A stretch of DNA of 24,543 nt, taken from the NCBI GenBank assembly GCA_025362915.1, contig JANYEU010000108.1, forward strand, positions 1-24,543, in the 5' to 3' direction. This DNA comes from Chitinophagaceae bacterium. Lineage in GTDB: Bacteria > Bacteroidota > Bacteroidia > Chitinophagales > Chitinophagaceae. The notes under the pieces were generated by a model. That model did not search any database. It was given only the letters and a program-made list of their open reading frames with translations, and was not told the DNA's origin. The translations under genes and the position numbers were made by a program. This document shows positions 1-9,840 of the stretch, in pieces; within the stretch, counting starts at the first letter, position 1, and every line of letters starts with the position of its first letter.

Positions 1-1
1 T

Positions 2-3000
2 GCACCAACCATTAATATTCAAGCCACATCTGGTTCTTTGACGGTTTCACTTGGTACTGCTACCATTACTGCTGCTTCTACCTTTTCGGGTGCAGTCGTA
101 GTTGGTACGGTTGGTAGCGCTACAGCGGGATTGACTATTAACGCAACTCTTACACTCAATATCAATGGTGATTTGACCGTCTACAATGGAGCTACAGTAA
201 CACTCAACACTACTACTAATGCTGCTGGAGGTGCTAGTGTAACCGTTGGTACTGGTAATGGTATAGGTAATCTTATTATGCTAGGAGGTACCGTGGCCAT
301 GAGTGGAAATGCAAATATTGGGTTTTATGGAAATTTAGCTGGTAGTGCTAATGCTGCTACACCAGGTTGGGGCTTAATAACAGGGTATCAAACAAATAGC
401 TATATTTACTTTTTAGCTAGCGGAAATTACGGGACGGGTTCTGCATCTCAAACTAGTGCTACATTTACAGGAGTTCCAGTTCCTCAATTGGTTAACTTTA
501 CATATGGCAGTGGTCTAAGTGCTGCAGCTGCAGTTACACCTGCTATTGCTGATGCTAATTCCTTAAGGGTTTCCATGAATGGTTATGTAAAACTTGTTGC
601 AAATTCTGTACTACCTACAGCAAGTAGAATGATGTCGAGTACTACTACTCAATCATGTATCGATTTGAATGGTTATTCATTGGCAGTCGGTTATTTTGCT
701 TCTGGCTACGCCAAGACTCCGTTAGTAAGTGGGGGTGCTGGGACTGGTGGTAATAGTATCTTACAATTGAATGGTTCTTCTAGAAATGCTGCTTTAGGAT
801 TATTGTATGTTAATAGTGCTAGTACTTCAGTTAATACAATAAGCCTAAACATGCAAATGGCCAATGCTTCGGCATCTTTTAAGTTTGTTCAATTAAATAC
901 ATCATTAACATTAGGATCAAGTTCCACACTTTCAACTGGTATTGTTTATTTGGATGGATATACTGTAACTGCTGCTAGTTTCCCTACAGCAAGTGCCACT
1001 TCTTATTTTTCGGTAGGAAGTACCACTGTCCCTTCTGTGGGTGGTACTATTCTGGTTACCAGTCCATCCACTACAAGTACTGCCACGGTTGTACCACTTG
1101 GATATGGTTCTACAACCGCAGGTACAACAACCTATACCCCCATTTCATTTGCAAATACTACTGGGTCTCCAACGCTTACTGTTGGTGTATCTGCACTTAA
1201 TACTACTAGTATAACTGGTGCCAGCAGTAGTGGTACAACCATTACTTGTGCCAGCACTGCTGGTGTTGCTGTTGGTGCAACCCTAACATTTATATCAGGT
1301 ACTGGTGTATTTAATGGTGCCACCACTGTTGCAAGTGTTACAGATGCTACGCATTTTGTACTTTCAATTGCGCCAACTACTGCACTCTCGGCAGGATCTA
1401 CAATTCAGGCTGTTAACAACTATACAAACTCTAATGTTTTTGGTAATGGTGCATCTGCTTCTTTCAATACGGTTTCTTACCAATGGACAATTGCTTCTAG
1501 TGCTTCAAGTGTCGTTTCTGACATCACTTTTCAATATCCATCAATAAACTCAGGATTTAATACTCCTAGCCCTTCTACTGCTGCACAGTTGGGCGTTATT
1601 CTCCCGTCTAATAGCACAGGTTTTAATGCTATTGCAAGCACCACTAGTCTAACCCTTACAGGAAGTTCCGTGCCATATACAGCCAAGGCATCTACTTTTA
1701 CGTTGCCAGGAGCTGCCAATACAACAAATACGTATGTGATTGGTAATTCTGGAGCTGTTATTTCTACCGGTGGTATCAATTCTTACTGGATAGTGGGTGG
1801 TATTAGCATAAATGGTACAGCAGTTGCCTATACTACTGCTAGCATTACAGGTGCAAGTAGTTCATCGACTACCATTACATGTGCCAGCACTACGGGACTA
1901 TATGTAAACGAAGCTTTAACTACTGTTACTGCTGGTACTGGTACTCTTACGGCAGGTACCTATATAACAAGTATAACTGATGGTACACACTTTGTGGTTA
2001 ATACCGCTCCATCTATTGCACTATCTGGTGCTACTGTCACTGTTTCAAGTGCGCTTTACACTAATAGTGGGTTGTTAAATTATACAACTACTGCCACTAT
2101 TCAAACGACTGACCTTTTTAATTTAACCACATCTGGAAGTAGCCTGACAACGGCAACCTCGGCAACTACGCTAGGTGGTATCACCATGGGTGCGGGAAGT
2201 GTTACACTAGGTACTGCTTATACAGGTGCCATCGCAGCATCAGGAGGTACTTTAACTGTTGCTGGTGGTTCACTTACAACTACTCAAAGCATGACCTGTA
2301 CTTTGGCACTATCAAGTGGTACAGTATCACTTGGAGCTAATTTAACTGGTAATGTTACAGTTTCTGGTACTGGTGCACTTACCGTAACTGCAACCTCAAC
2401 CATTACTGGTAATCTTTCCCTTTCTGGTACTGGTTCAGTTACAACCAACGGAACAACAACTGTTACTGGTGACCTTACCATCGGTAATGGTACTACTGTA
2501 ACACTTGGAACCAATGGTATGACAGTTTCTGGTAATCTATATATGACAGGTGGTACCTTGGCCTTAGCGGGTAATAATTTAAATGTGGCTGGAAATTTTG
2601 AGGGAAGTTCTGCCCCTACCCAAGCTACTGGTACTATTACTGGAACCGCCACAACTGGTACAATTACTTTCACTGCAACGGGTAACCTTGGCACAAGTGG
2701 AACTGTAGCAATTAATGCTGTTAGTGCGAGTTGCCTTGCTACTTTAGGAACTGGATATAATCCACAAAAGATTTGGGCAAACATTAGCACAGCTGGAACT
2801 TCTGGTACAGGTAGTAGTCCTGTTTTTATTATTACAACTGCTGCTCAGCTGGTAGGAAACACAGTATTCCCTACTAACGCCAGAATGAGAGGTGGCAACC
2901 CTGGTTTCTTTGACTTGAATGGCTATTCATTTTCGGTTGGTTATTTCCTTAATAGTTCCAACAATAATCTATTGGTAAGAGGTGGAGGTACTGCTGGCAA

Positions 3001-6000
3001 TGGTAATGCAGTCCAAGGAACTAGCAATAGTGTTATTACTTTGAATGGACCAAGTTCTGTTAACTTCGGATCGCAAATATATTTTGACAACGCAGTGCCA
3101 GGCACAACCAATTTAGTGAATTTTAGCATGAATGAGGTTAGTGGTAATGCAGGTTCAAAAATCATGACCTTAAATAGTAATTTGTCTATAAATTCTAATA
3201 GTGTTCTATCTACTGGTAACATTTATTTGAATGGATATACGTTAACAGGTTCTAGTTTCCCTACAGGAAGTGCTACTTCTTGTATAGCGGAAGGTACTAG
3301 TGCAATAAATTATGCGGCAGGAAGCACTACTGGTGGCACTATTATAGTTACCAATCCATCTACCACGAGTATCATAGTGCCTATCGGGTACAGCACAGGT
3401 GGAACAACAGCGGCTTCTGCCACTTACACACCAGTGTCTTTTGCAAATACTACAGGTTCTCCGGCATCATACACAGTAGCCGTGGCACCATTAATAACTA
3501 CCGATGTTATTACAAGTGCTAATTGTATACAAAATGAATGGTATATAACTTCATCTACTGCGAGTGTACATTCTGATATTACTTTTGGGGCAACATCAGC
3601 TACAGGTATAGCTTCAGGGTCTCAATTGGGTGTTTTAACAACTGGTAATACAGGTTATACAAACATCACAACAAACTTGGCAACTGCATCATCGTTTAAT
3701 GCTACTACATTTATTGCTACTTTCAATGGTTACACCTTACCAGCAAATACTACCGCCAATTCATTTGTAGTTGGAACAAGTGGTGCGGTTTACCCTTTAC
3801 CTACCCTTAGTAGTATACCAACTACAACAAGTCCACTAAACTCATCAGTGAATATAGGGTTAACGGGTACAAATATTTCTTCATTCACTTCTTCGGGTAA
3901 ACCAAGTTGGTTAACGCTTAATTATACCAATTCAACTACAGGTTCTCTTACAGGAACTGCACAGTCAACAGGAAGCAGTACCTCAATAACCATCAATGCT
4001 AATAATGTTGCTGGTACTGCATCACAAATATTTACTTACACTGAAGCTAACGCTCCAAATATAACTAGTGCAACTACAGCAACTGCATTGGTGGGTGGTT
4101 CATTAAACTATGCTATCACGACCAGTTCTTCGGCCACATCTTATGGCATTACTGGTTCATTACCAACAGGATTGTCTTTTAATACTTCAACTGGAGTTAT
4201 TTCTGGTACGCTGAGTGCTGGTACTGCTGGTAGCTACCCTGTTGGCCTTTCTGCATCTGGTCCTGGTGGATCCTCAACTGCATTTACGTTAACTATACAG
4301 GTATTGGATGTCCCTACGGTTACTTCTATCTCTCCGGCTACTGGTGCAGTGAATATTCCTGCTTCTGGTACGTTTAGTATTACTGTTACAGGAACAAACT
4401 TTGTTAGCGGTTACTCTACTGTTACTTGGGCTGGATCTTCTACGGGAGTTACTAGTGTTTCTGTTACTGATGCAACGCACATTACGGCTAACATCGATTA
4501 TTCTTTGGTGGCGGGTAACGTTGCTTCAAGTACTCCTGCGGTAGGTGTTACCAATGCAAGAACCAATGCAAGCCCAACCACGCCGGCTACTGTAAGTAGT
4601 GCTTCAAATACCACCCCTTACACCATTACAGTTGCCACACCTACGGTTACTGCTGTTTCTCCTGCTGCATCTGTAATAGGAGGGCCAACAATGACAGTAA
4701 CTCTAACAGGTCTTAACTTTATATCAGGCGTTTCTGCTGTAACATTTGCAGGTTCAACTACGGGTGTTACCACTACCTATGTAAGTGCAACTTCACTTAC
4801 GGCTACCCTTTCTTCTTCGGTTTTTGCAAGTGCAGGTACTAAAGTTATCGGTGTAACAAATTCGGTGGGTAATAACTTATCTGTTCCTGCCACAGTAACC
4901 ACAAACTTTACAGTGTATGCAGATGGAGCTGTTTGGACATTAAGTTCTGGTACGCCTACCACTGCAACGTCTTCAAACGTTACAGCTGGTACACTTACAA
5001 TTGCTTCTGGTTCTACTACCATAAAGCCTTTTAATACGACTGCTGGAAATACGAGTGTATCTTTCACTGCTTCTGGATTAAAATATACACCAGCGTTAAC
5101 TGGTGCTGCTGGTAATGCAAGCGTTACATGGCCAGTTGATGATGTGAATACCATAAACACCCTTTTTGATGGAGTTGTAACTACTACCGGTCCTAATAGT
5201 TACACCAGATATATCGAATTTGATGTTCCAACTAAAGCAGGTTATAATTTTACAGTGAATAATATTACTCTTCCTATTACCAACTTCTCAAGTACTGTTG
5301 GATTTAAATATTCGATAGCTTATTCTTTCGATGGTTTTACAACATCTGGAGGGGTGCATATTATGGGTACAACACCTACACTTGGTAATGGTGCTCTTTA
5401 TAACTACACCTATACAACACCAATTATTGTTCCTGATGGTACAACGCTAAGTGTTAGGGTTATACCTTACACAGCCAAAAATACAGCTTTGCCTACTAGT
5501 TTTGGCACTACTCCAGCAGGGTCATATATATATGTTTCTAATGTGGTTATAGCTGGTACTACATCTGCCTCTTATGGTTCACCGGTATTTAGTCCGGCAG
5601 TACCTTCAACTGTTAATGGTGATGCTGCTATAACCTATACTTCTGGTTCGCCACTATATACCATTGCAGCAACTACTGTATCTGGTCATGCACCTAGCTA
5701 TTCTGCAACGGGCTTGTCTGGAACAGGATACTCTCTAGATGCAACTACAGGGGCAATTACAGGAACATCAGCTACATCAGGTGGTGGTAATTTTAATGTA
5801 ACCTTTACGGCCGATAATGGTAATTTATTCCCTACTGTATCTTCAGCTGTGAATTTCATTATTGATGGTATCCCATTAACCCCAACCACCACCAGTATCT
5901 CGCCTACAACAGGTGCTGTTGATGGAGTTGGCTTTACAATCACTGTAAACGGTACAAACTTCGTAAGTGGAAAATCAGCTGTTACTTGGAATGGTACGGC

Positions 6001-9000
6001 ATTAACAACTACTTATGTAAGTGCTACACAATTAACAGCAACTGTTCCAGCATCGTTGGTTGCTGGTTCAAGCATCAGTTCTGGTACTGCGACACCAAGT
6101 GTTGGGGTTTACAATACGGGTGCTGTAACGCCTGCTTCAAACAACCAGACTTACACCATAACCAACATTACGCCTACTTTAATAGCATTGTCACCTTGTG
6201 GTATCAATGCAGGTAATACTGGCTTCACGTTGTCAATATATGGCACTAACTTTACCTCAGCCTCTAAGATTACTTGGAACGGTACACTGTATGGTAATAC
6301 CACTTTTGTAAGTACGCGTCAAATTACAGCGAACATTAGTGCATCTGATGTTGCAACTGCTGGTTCTGCAACCGTAGGGGTAACCAATGTTTTCCCTAGT
6401 GCAGGTTCTTTGAGTTCTGCAGCTACAATTAATTTTATAATAGGTAATGCAACTTCTACTTGGTCTACCACCTCTTTAACGCCTAGTACCACAGGAAGTG
6501 TAGTTGGTACCAATACAACACTAAATGGTGCGGTTGTAGCTGCTACAATTGGTGGAATTTATTCTTATGGTCAAACCACAAGTACAGCTTATTCTGGTGA
6601 TGGCGGTAATGCTACTCCAGATGCTACTTTTGTTGGGTTATCTACAGATAATACTACCACTTCAACAATAGCCTCAACAAGGTCTATTGATTTTAAGGTT
6701 ACTCCGGCAACACAAAAGGATATGACCATTTCTGCTATTACTATTCCTATGTACACAAATGGTAATGCCATGTGGTATTCTGTTGGTTATTCTACTGATG
6801 GCGTTAATTTTACCAAGATATCTACTGCATCTAATTCAGTAGGTTTAACTGTTACACCACCTGTAGGTACAGGTGTGGCAACTACGGGTGGTAGCACCAA
6901 CGATATACAGCTTAGCTATACTACAAGTAATAATACACCGAATACGGTAGTTACTAATTATGTTTTTGCAACACCTTTATCGGTTACAAGTGGTAACACA
7001 TTCACCCTAAGGGTTATTGTTTGGAGAAAAGGCGGTTCGACAACTTCAACAGTCAATATTGGGTCGGTAAGTATAGTTGGCAATACAACTACTGTTGCAA
7101 CACCTTACGCCCCTGCAATTACTAGTTTGGCAGATGGTAGTACGGCGGTGGATGTATCTTTCACTGCACCTAGTTATACTGGTACTTCTGCTATCACTTC
7201 TTATAAGGTATATGCTTATGCCAATGGTAGCACTACTGCTGCTACCTCTGTTTCTGCAAATGTTTCAAGTTTAACGCTGCCTTACCATATAAATGTCACA
7301 GGTCTTACAAACGGAACTAGCTACGCTTTCAAGGTGTCTGCAACCAATGCTTCTGGAGAAGGAGCACTGAGTGCCCTTTCAAGTACTGTAGTACCTTCAA
7401 ACACTACTACTTGGACAGTAACCGGTGGTATTGGTAGTTGGGATCATGGTGACCCGGATTTGGGTGATCAAAATGCTGTTATTAACGGAAACTTTGCATT
7501 GACAAAGGCCTTGAGCAGCTTGAAATTAACAGTTGCCAGTGGTGTTACTGTTTCCACAAACAATTTCAACTTTACTGTAGCTGGGAACTTCGATAATAAT
7601 GGTACCATTTCTGGAACAGGTACATTATTATTAAATACCACTGCTGCTCAAACCATTACAGGTATTGGTACAGTTGGAAACATCACCATAAACAATACTT
7701 CTGGTGGTGTATCTGTAACAAGCGGTAGCAACATGCTAAATATCACTGGTGTACTTACCTTACAAACTGGTGTATTAACCACAAATAGTAACGTTACTTT
7801 CAAATCAACAAGTATTGCCAATACAGGTATATTGGCTGCTATAGATGGTACAATAAATACAGGTTCTGTTTCAGGAACTGTTGTTGTAGAGCGTTATATT
7901 CCTGCTGGCTTCCGTGCCTACAGGGATTTGGCTCCTGAAGTGAACAATGCTGGTACTGTCTTTAATAACTGGCAGGAAGGTGGTTTATTCACAAGTGGTA
8001 AGGGTATATTCATCACTGGTCCTAGTTCAACGGATGCTGTAATAGGAGACTATAGTACACAACCTTCTCCTAATGCTACTACTGGTTTAGACTACAGCAT
8101 CAATGGTAATGCTTCAGCATTTACTTACACCAACTCAACTGCTAGCTGGAATTCGGGAATAACCAATACTAAAACCACCTCTCTGTATCCTTTCAGTGGT
8201 TACAGGGTCTTGGTTAGGGGTGACAGGAGTTTCAATCTGGCAACCACGCCAATTGTAAACTATTACAATCTTGGTTTACGCATGGTGAATGCAACTGTAT
8301 TACGTGCCACGGGAAATTTGGTTACCGGAACGGTTACTTACGCTACAAGTGGTGTTACCAATGCTTCTGTAGGTTCTACCTATCAAACTTCAGCTTATGG
8401 CTTGAATGGAACAACTAATCTGTTCAGCATGATTGCCAATCCTTATGTTTGTCCTATTTTATGGGGTACGGGTACGGGCACAAACAGTAGCACTACCACG
8501 GTGTATGGCGCATCAAGCGGTATCAATGGCAGCTACTGGTATTTAGATCCAACCTATACTGCAACGGGAACTTATCTTGCATATAATGCGTTGACTGGTT
8601 TCTCTTCTACAGGTTCAAGCAATACACACGTGCCAACAGGTTATATTCAACCAGGTCAAGCGGTGTTTGTACAAACAAGTGCAAGCAGCCCAACAGTTGT
8701 ATTCAAGGAAACAGCCAAGGCTTCTAGTTCTACCAAGACTTCTGTATTTTGTGCTACAACTTCATTGAGTAAAATCTATGTAAGTCTTGATAAATTGAAT
8801 GCAACAACCGGAAATTACAACCGTATGGATGGTGCAGCAATGGCATTCAGCGAAGGATTTACCAATGTGGCTTACGGTCCTCAGGATGCGGTGAAATTCG
8901 GTAATACAACCGATAACCTATACATCATAGATAAGGGTATGAACCTGAGTATTGATGGTAGGTTACTAGCAACTGCCTCTGATCAATTACCTCTTGCTAT

Positions 9001-9772
9001 CAGCAAGGTTAGCGGTACGGCTTACCAATTGGTTGTAGATGCCAATGACTATGTAGCCAATGGTTTTGCACCTTACTTGGTGGATAGCTACAAAGGAACC
9101 ACTACTGCATTGACAAGTGGGGTGAATACCATCAGCTTCGCAGCAGATGCTTCAATTGCTGCTTCATTTGCAACAAGGTTCAGCATTGCCTTCAAGCCAA
9201 CTACCTTGGCTGTGAACAGTATGGTAGCCAGTGCAACCTTCAACAACAAGATAGCAACCATTAACTGGAATACGGTAGGAGAAAAGGGCGTGTCAAGGTT
9301 TGAAGTTGAAAAATCTACTGATGCAAAAGCATTCACCAAGATTGGTCAGGCAACAGCGAAGAATACTGCAACTGCATCATACACAACAACTGACAACACT
9401 GCAACGGCCGCAACCACTTACTATCGTATCAAGGCAATAAGTGAAGTAGGAACAGTAAGCTATAGCAACGTTGCTAAACTAACCACTAATAACTCACCAC
9501 TAACAACTTTCAGCTTGTATCCAAACCCACTAAAGGGTGGCAGCAAGGTGTTGAACATCACAATGGGTAATGTTGCTGCAAGTAAATACACCGTAACCAT
9601 AACAAGTGTATTGGGACAAAAGGTACATGAGGAAGCAATCAGCCACCAAGGTGGTAGTGCAAGCCATGCAATAACCATCACTAATACATTGGCGGCGGGG
9701 ACTTATAGTATAACTGTAAGGGATGCTAGCAATCAATCTGTTTATCAATCAAACATATCAGTTCAACCCTAA
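2..9772 (+). CDS. Giant modular T9SS-secreted surface protein (5' end outside window)
   Basis: The frame is open to the left edge, so the start and signal peptide are missing; about 3,256 residues are visible. Composition is extremely rich in T, S, G, A and N. Order seen: repetitive beta module A (158-1760) and module B (2459-3790); Ig-like segments (3797-4311, the second of the He_PIG kind with 'LPTGLSFNTSTGVISGT'); IPT/TIG domains (about 4312-4634, 4637-4910); a beta-sandwich-like region (4919-5568); another He_PIG-like domain (about 5579-5870); two more IPT/TIG (5882-6160, 6169-6440); a second beta-sandwich copy (6446-7097); FnIII (7105-7400); a beta-rich region with 'VERYIPAGFRAYRDLAPE', a sequence style common in Bacteroidota surface proteins; an Ig/FnIII-like domain (9241-9488); and a T9SS type A sorting tail from 'FSLYPNPLKGG' (9509-9769). 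By family knowledge the tail directs export through T9SS and surface attachment or release. An adhesin or matrix role is inference; no catalytic domain was recognised. A hairpin terminator follows. Confidence 0.93.
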   Translation, partial: APTINIQATSGSLTVSLGTATITAASTFSGAVVVGTVGSATAGLTINATLTLNINGDLTVYNGATVTLNTTTNAAGGASVTVGTGNGIGNLIMLGGTVAMSGNANIGFYGNLAGSANAATPGWGLITGYQTNSYIYFLASGNYGTGSASQTSATFTGVPVPQLVNFTYGSGLSAAAAVTPAIADANSLRVSMNGYVKLVANSVLPTASRMMSSTTTQSCIDLNGYSLAVGYFASGYAKTPLVSGGAGTGGNSILQLNGSSRNAALGLLYVNSASTSVNTISLNMQMANASASFKFVQLNTSLTLGSSSTLSTGIVYLDGYTVTAASFPTASATSYFSVGSTTVPSVGGTILVTSPSTTSTATVVPLGYGSTTAGTTTYTPISFANTTGSPTLTVGVSALNTTSITGASSSGTTITCASTAGVAVGATLTFISGTGVFNGATTVASVTDATHFVLSIAPTTALSAGSTIQAVNNYTNSNVFGNGASASFNTVSYQWTIASSASSVVSDITFQYPSINSGFNTPSPSTAAQLGVILPSNSTGFNAIASTTSLTLTGSSVPYTAKASTFTLPGAANTTNTYVIGNSGAVISTGGINSYWIVGGISINGTAVAYTTASITGASSSSTTITCASTTGLYVNEALTTVTAGTGTLTAGTYITSITDGTHFVVNTAPSIALSGATVTVSSALYTNSGLLNYTTTATIQTTDLFNLTTSGSSLTTATSATTLGGITMGAGSVTLGTAYTGAIAASGGTLTVAGGSLTTTQSMTCTLALSSGTVSLGANLTGNVTVSGTGALTVTATSTITGNLSLSGTGSVTTNGTTTVTGDLTIGNGTTVTLGTNGMTVSGNLYMTGGTLALAGNNLNVAGNFEGSSAPTQATGTITGTATTGTITFTATGNLGTSGTVAINAVSASCLATLGTGYNPQKIWANISTAGTSGTGSSPVFIITTAAQLVGNTVFPTNARMRGGNPGFFDLNGYSFSVGYFLNSSNNNLLVRGGGTAGNGNAVQGTSNSVITLNGPSSVNFGSQIYFDNAVPGTTNLVNFSMNEVSGNAGSKIMTLNSNLSINSNSVLSTGNIYLNGYTLTGSSFPTGSATSCIAEGTSAINYAAGSTTGGTIIVTNPSTTSIIVPIGYSTGGTTAASATYTPVSFANTTGSPASYTVAVAPLITTDVITSANCIQNEWYITSSTASVHSDITFGATSATGIASGSQLGVLTTGNTGYTNITTNLATASSFNATTFIATFNGYTLPANTTANSFVVGTSGAVYPLPTLSSIPTTTSPLNSSVNIGLTGTNISSFTSSGKPSWLTLNYTNSTTGSLTGTAQSTGSSTSITINANNVAGTASQIFTYTEANAPNITSATTATALVGGSLNYAITTSSSATSYGITGSLPTGLSFNTSTGVISGTLSAGTAGSYPVGLSASGPGGSSTAFTLTIQVLDVPTVTSISPATGAVNIPASGTFSITVTGTNFVSGYSTVTWAGSSTGVTSVSVTDATHITANIDYSLVAGNVASSTPAVGVTNARTNASPTTPATVSSASNTTPYTITVATPTVTAVSPAASVIGGPTMTVTLTGLNFISGVSAVTFAGSTTGVTTTYVSATSLTATLSSSVFASAGTKVIGVTNSVGNNLSVPATVTTNFTVYADGAVWTLSSGTPTTATSSNVTAGTLTIASGSTTIKPFNTTAGNTSVSFTASGLKYTPALTGAAGNASVTWPVDDVNTINTLFDGVVTTTGPNSYTRYIEFDVPTKAGYNFTVNNITLPITNFSSTVGFKYSIAYSFDGFTTSGGVHIMGTTPTLGNGALYNYTYTTPIIVPDGTTLSVRVIPYTAKNTALPTSFGTTPAGSYIYVSNVVIAGTTSASYGSPVFSPAVPSTVNGDAAITYTSGSPLYTIAATTVSGHAPSYSATGLSGTGYSLDATTGAITGTSATSGGGNFNVTFTADNGNLFPTVSSAVNFIIDGIPLTPTTTSISPTTGAVDGVGFTITVNGTNFVSGKSAVTWNGTALTTTYVSATQLTATVPASLVAGSSISSGTATPSVGVYNTGAVTPASNNQTYTITNITPTLIALSPCGINAGNTGFTLSIYGTNFTSASKITWNGTLYGNTTFVSTRQITANISASDVATAGSATVGVTNVFPSAGSLSSAATINFIIGNATSTWSTTSLTPSTTGSVVGTNTTLNGAVVAATIGGIYSYGQTTSTAYSGDGGNATPDATFVGLSTDNTTTSTIASTRSIDFKVTPATQKDMTISAITIPMYTNGNAMWYSVGYSTDGVNFTKISTASNSVGLTVTPPVGTGVATTGGSTNDIQLSYTTSNNTPNTVVTNYVFATPLSVTSGNTFTLRVIVWRKGGSTTSTVNIGSVSIVGNTTTVATPYAPAITSLADGSTAVDVSFTAPSYTGTSAITSYKVYAYANGSTTAATSVSANVSSLTLPYHINVTGLTNGTSYAFKVSATNASGEGALSALSSTVVPSNTTTWTVTGGIGSWDHGDPDLGDQNAVINGNFALTKALSSLKLTVASGVTVSTNNFNFTVAGNFDNNGTISGTGTLLLNTTAAQTITGIGTVGNITINNTSGGVSVTSGSNMLNITGVLTLQTGVLTTNSNVTFKSTSIANTGILAAIDGTINTGSVSGTVVVERYIPAGFRAYRDLAPEVNNAGTVFNNWQEGGLFTSGKGIFITGPSSTDAVIGDYSTQPSPNATTGLDYSINGNASAFTYTNSTASWNSGITNTKTTSLYPFSGYRVLVRGDRSFNLATTPIVNYYNLGLRMVNATVLRATGNLVTGTVTYATSGVTNASVGSTYQTSAYGLNGTTNLFSMIANPYVCPILWGTGTGTNSSTTTVYGASSGINGSYWYLDPTYTATGTYLAYNALTGFSSTGSSNTHVPTGYIQPGQAVFVQTSASSPTVVFKETAKASSSTKTSVFCATTSLSKIYVSLDKLNATTGNYNRMDGAAMAFSEGFTNVAYGPQDAVKFGNTTDNLYIIDKGMNLSIDGRLLATASDQLPLAISKVSGTAYQLVVDANDYVANGFAPYLVDSYKGTTTALTSGVNTISFAADASIAASFATRFSIAFKPTTLAVNSMVASATFNNKIATINWNTVGEKGVSRFEVEKSTDAKAFTKIGQATAKNTATASYTTTDNTATAATTYYRIKAISEVGTVSYSNVAKLTTNNSPLTTFSLYPNPLKGGSKVLNITMGNVAASKYTVTITSVLGQKVHEEAISHQGGSASHAITITNTLAAGTYSITVRDASNQSVYQSNISVQP
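158..1760 (+). repeat. Large internal module, copy A, of the giant protein
   Basis: Copy A of a duplicated beta-rich module. Landmarks shared with copy B (2459-3790), in the same order, are: 'GDLTVYNGATVTL', 'DLNGYSLAVGYF', 'LSTGIVYLDGYTVTAASFP', 'TSPSTTS', 'YTPISFANTTGSP' and 'VIGNSGAV'. Copy A is longer, partly because a ~67-residue segment (1211-1411) sits where copy B has none. Seen directly by comparing the two translated stretches. Confidence 0.8.
1211..1411 (+). repeat. 'ITGASSS' segment, copy 1 (67 codons)
   Basis: In-frame segment beginning ITGASSSGTTITCASTAG and running through 'VASVTDATHFVLSIAPTTALSAGSTI'. It matches a second copy at 1844-2050. The pattern (V/A-G at the centre, then 'T.ITDATHF.L..AP..ALSGAT') resembles short beta units I know from phage tail and other repetitive surface proteins. 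It interrupts module A relative to module B. Confidence 0.7.
1844..2050 (+). repeat. 'ITGASSS' segment, copy 2 (69 codons)
   Basis: Second copy, beginning ITGASSSSTTITCASTTG and containing 'TYITSITDGTHFVVNTAPSIALSGATVTV'. DNA similarity to copy 1 is visible (for example a shared TGTGCCAGCACT), but many third positions differ. Confidence 0.7.
2345..2580 (+). repeat. 60-bp-period tandem repeat encoding ~20-residue beta-helix-like rungs
   Basis: ACTGGT recurs at exactly 2345, 2405 and 2465, and a related TCTGGT at 2528. The encoded rungs start LTGNVTVSGTGALTV, ITGNLSLSGTGSVTT, VTGDLTIGNGTTVTL and VSGNLYMTGGTLALA. A period of about 20 residues with alternating hydrophobic positions fits a right-handed beta-helix coil; that fold is inferred. 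Confidence 0.75.
2459..3790 (+). repeat. Large internal module, copy B, of the giant protein
   Basis: Copy B of the duplicated module. It carries the matching landmarks 'GDLTIGNGTTVTL', 'DLNGYSFSVGYF', 'LSTGNIYLNGYTLTGSSFP', 'TNPSTTS', 'YTPVSFANTTGSP' and 'VVGTSGAV'. The copies have diverged clearly in sequence, so the duplication is not recent. Confidence 0.8.
9509..9769 (+). other. T9SS type A C-terminal sorting domain (Por_Secre_tail)
   Basis: The last ~87 residues start at FSLYPNPLKGG and continue with 'YTVTITSVLGQKVHEE' and 'LAAGTYSITVRD', the standard YPNP ... G..V ... L..G.Y.V layout of the T9SS type A sorting signal. Such domains are read by the outer-membrane T9SS translocon and usually removed or used for anchoring. 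Confidence 0.92.
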
Positions 9773-9785
9773 ACAACAATAAGTA

Positions 9786-9809
9786 AGTGCTGCCGGAACG
9801 GGCAGCACT
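9786..9809 (+). terminator. Hairpin terminator after the giant gene
   Basis: A perfect 9-bp stem (AGTGCTGCC at 9786-9794, GGCAGCACT at 9801-9809) with a 6-nt loop lies 13 bp after the stop codon. It is followed by a weak T tract (CTTTT). It may be leaky, letting some transcription into the small gene at 9841. Confidence 0.65.
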
Positions 9810-9840
9810 ACTACTTTTAAAACATTAAAAAAATAATAGA

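Noticed and set aside
2345..2580. CRISPR-like array
   Set aside because: The 60-bp periodicity is coding and in frame, with no constant repeat separated by unique spacers.
2284..2790. 168-codon reverse-strand open frame inside the giant gene (and similar ones, e.g. 4777-5160)
   Set aside because: The Thr/Ser/Gly/Ala codon bias of the real frame makes stop-free antisense frames. The products are Val/Pro/Ala low-complexity with no recognisable domain.
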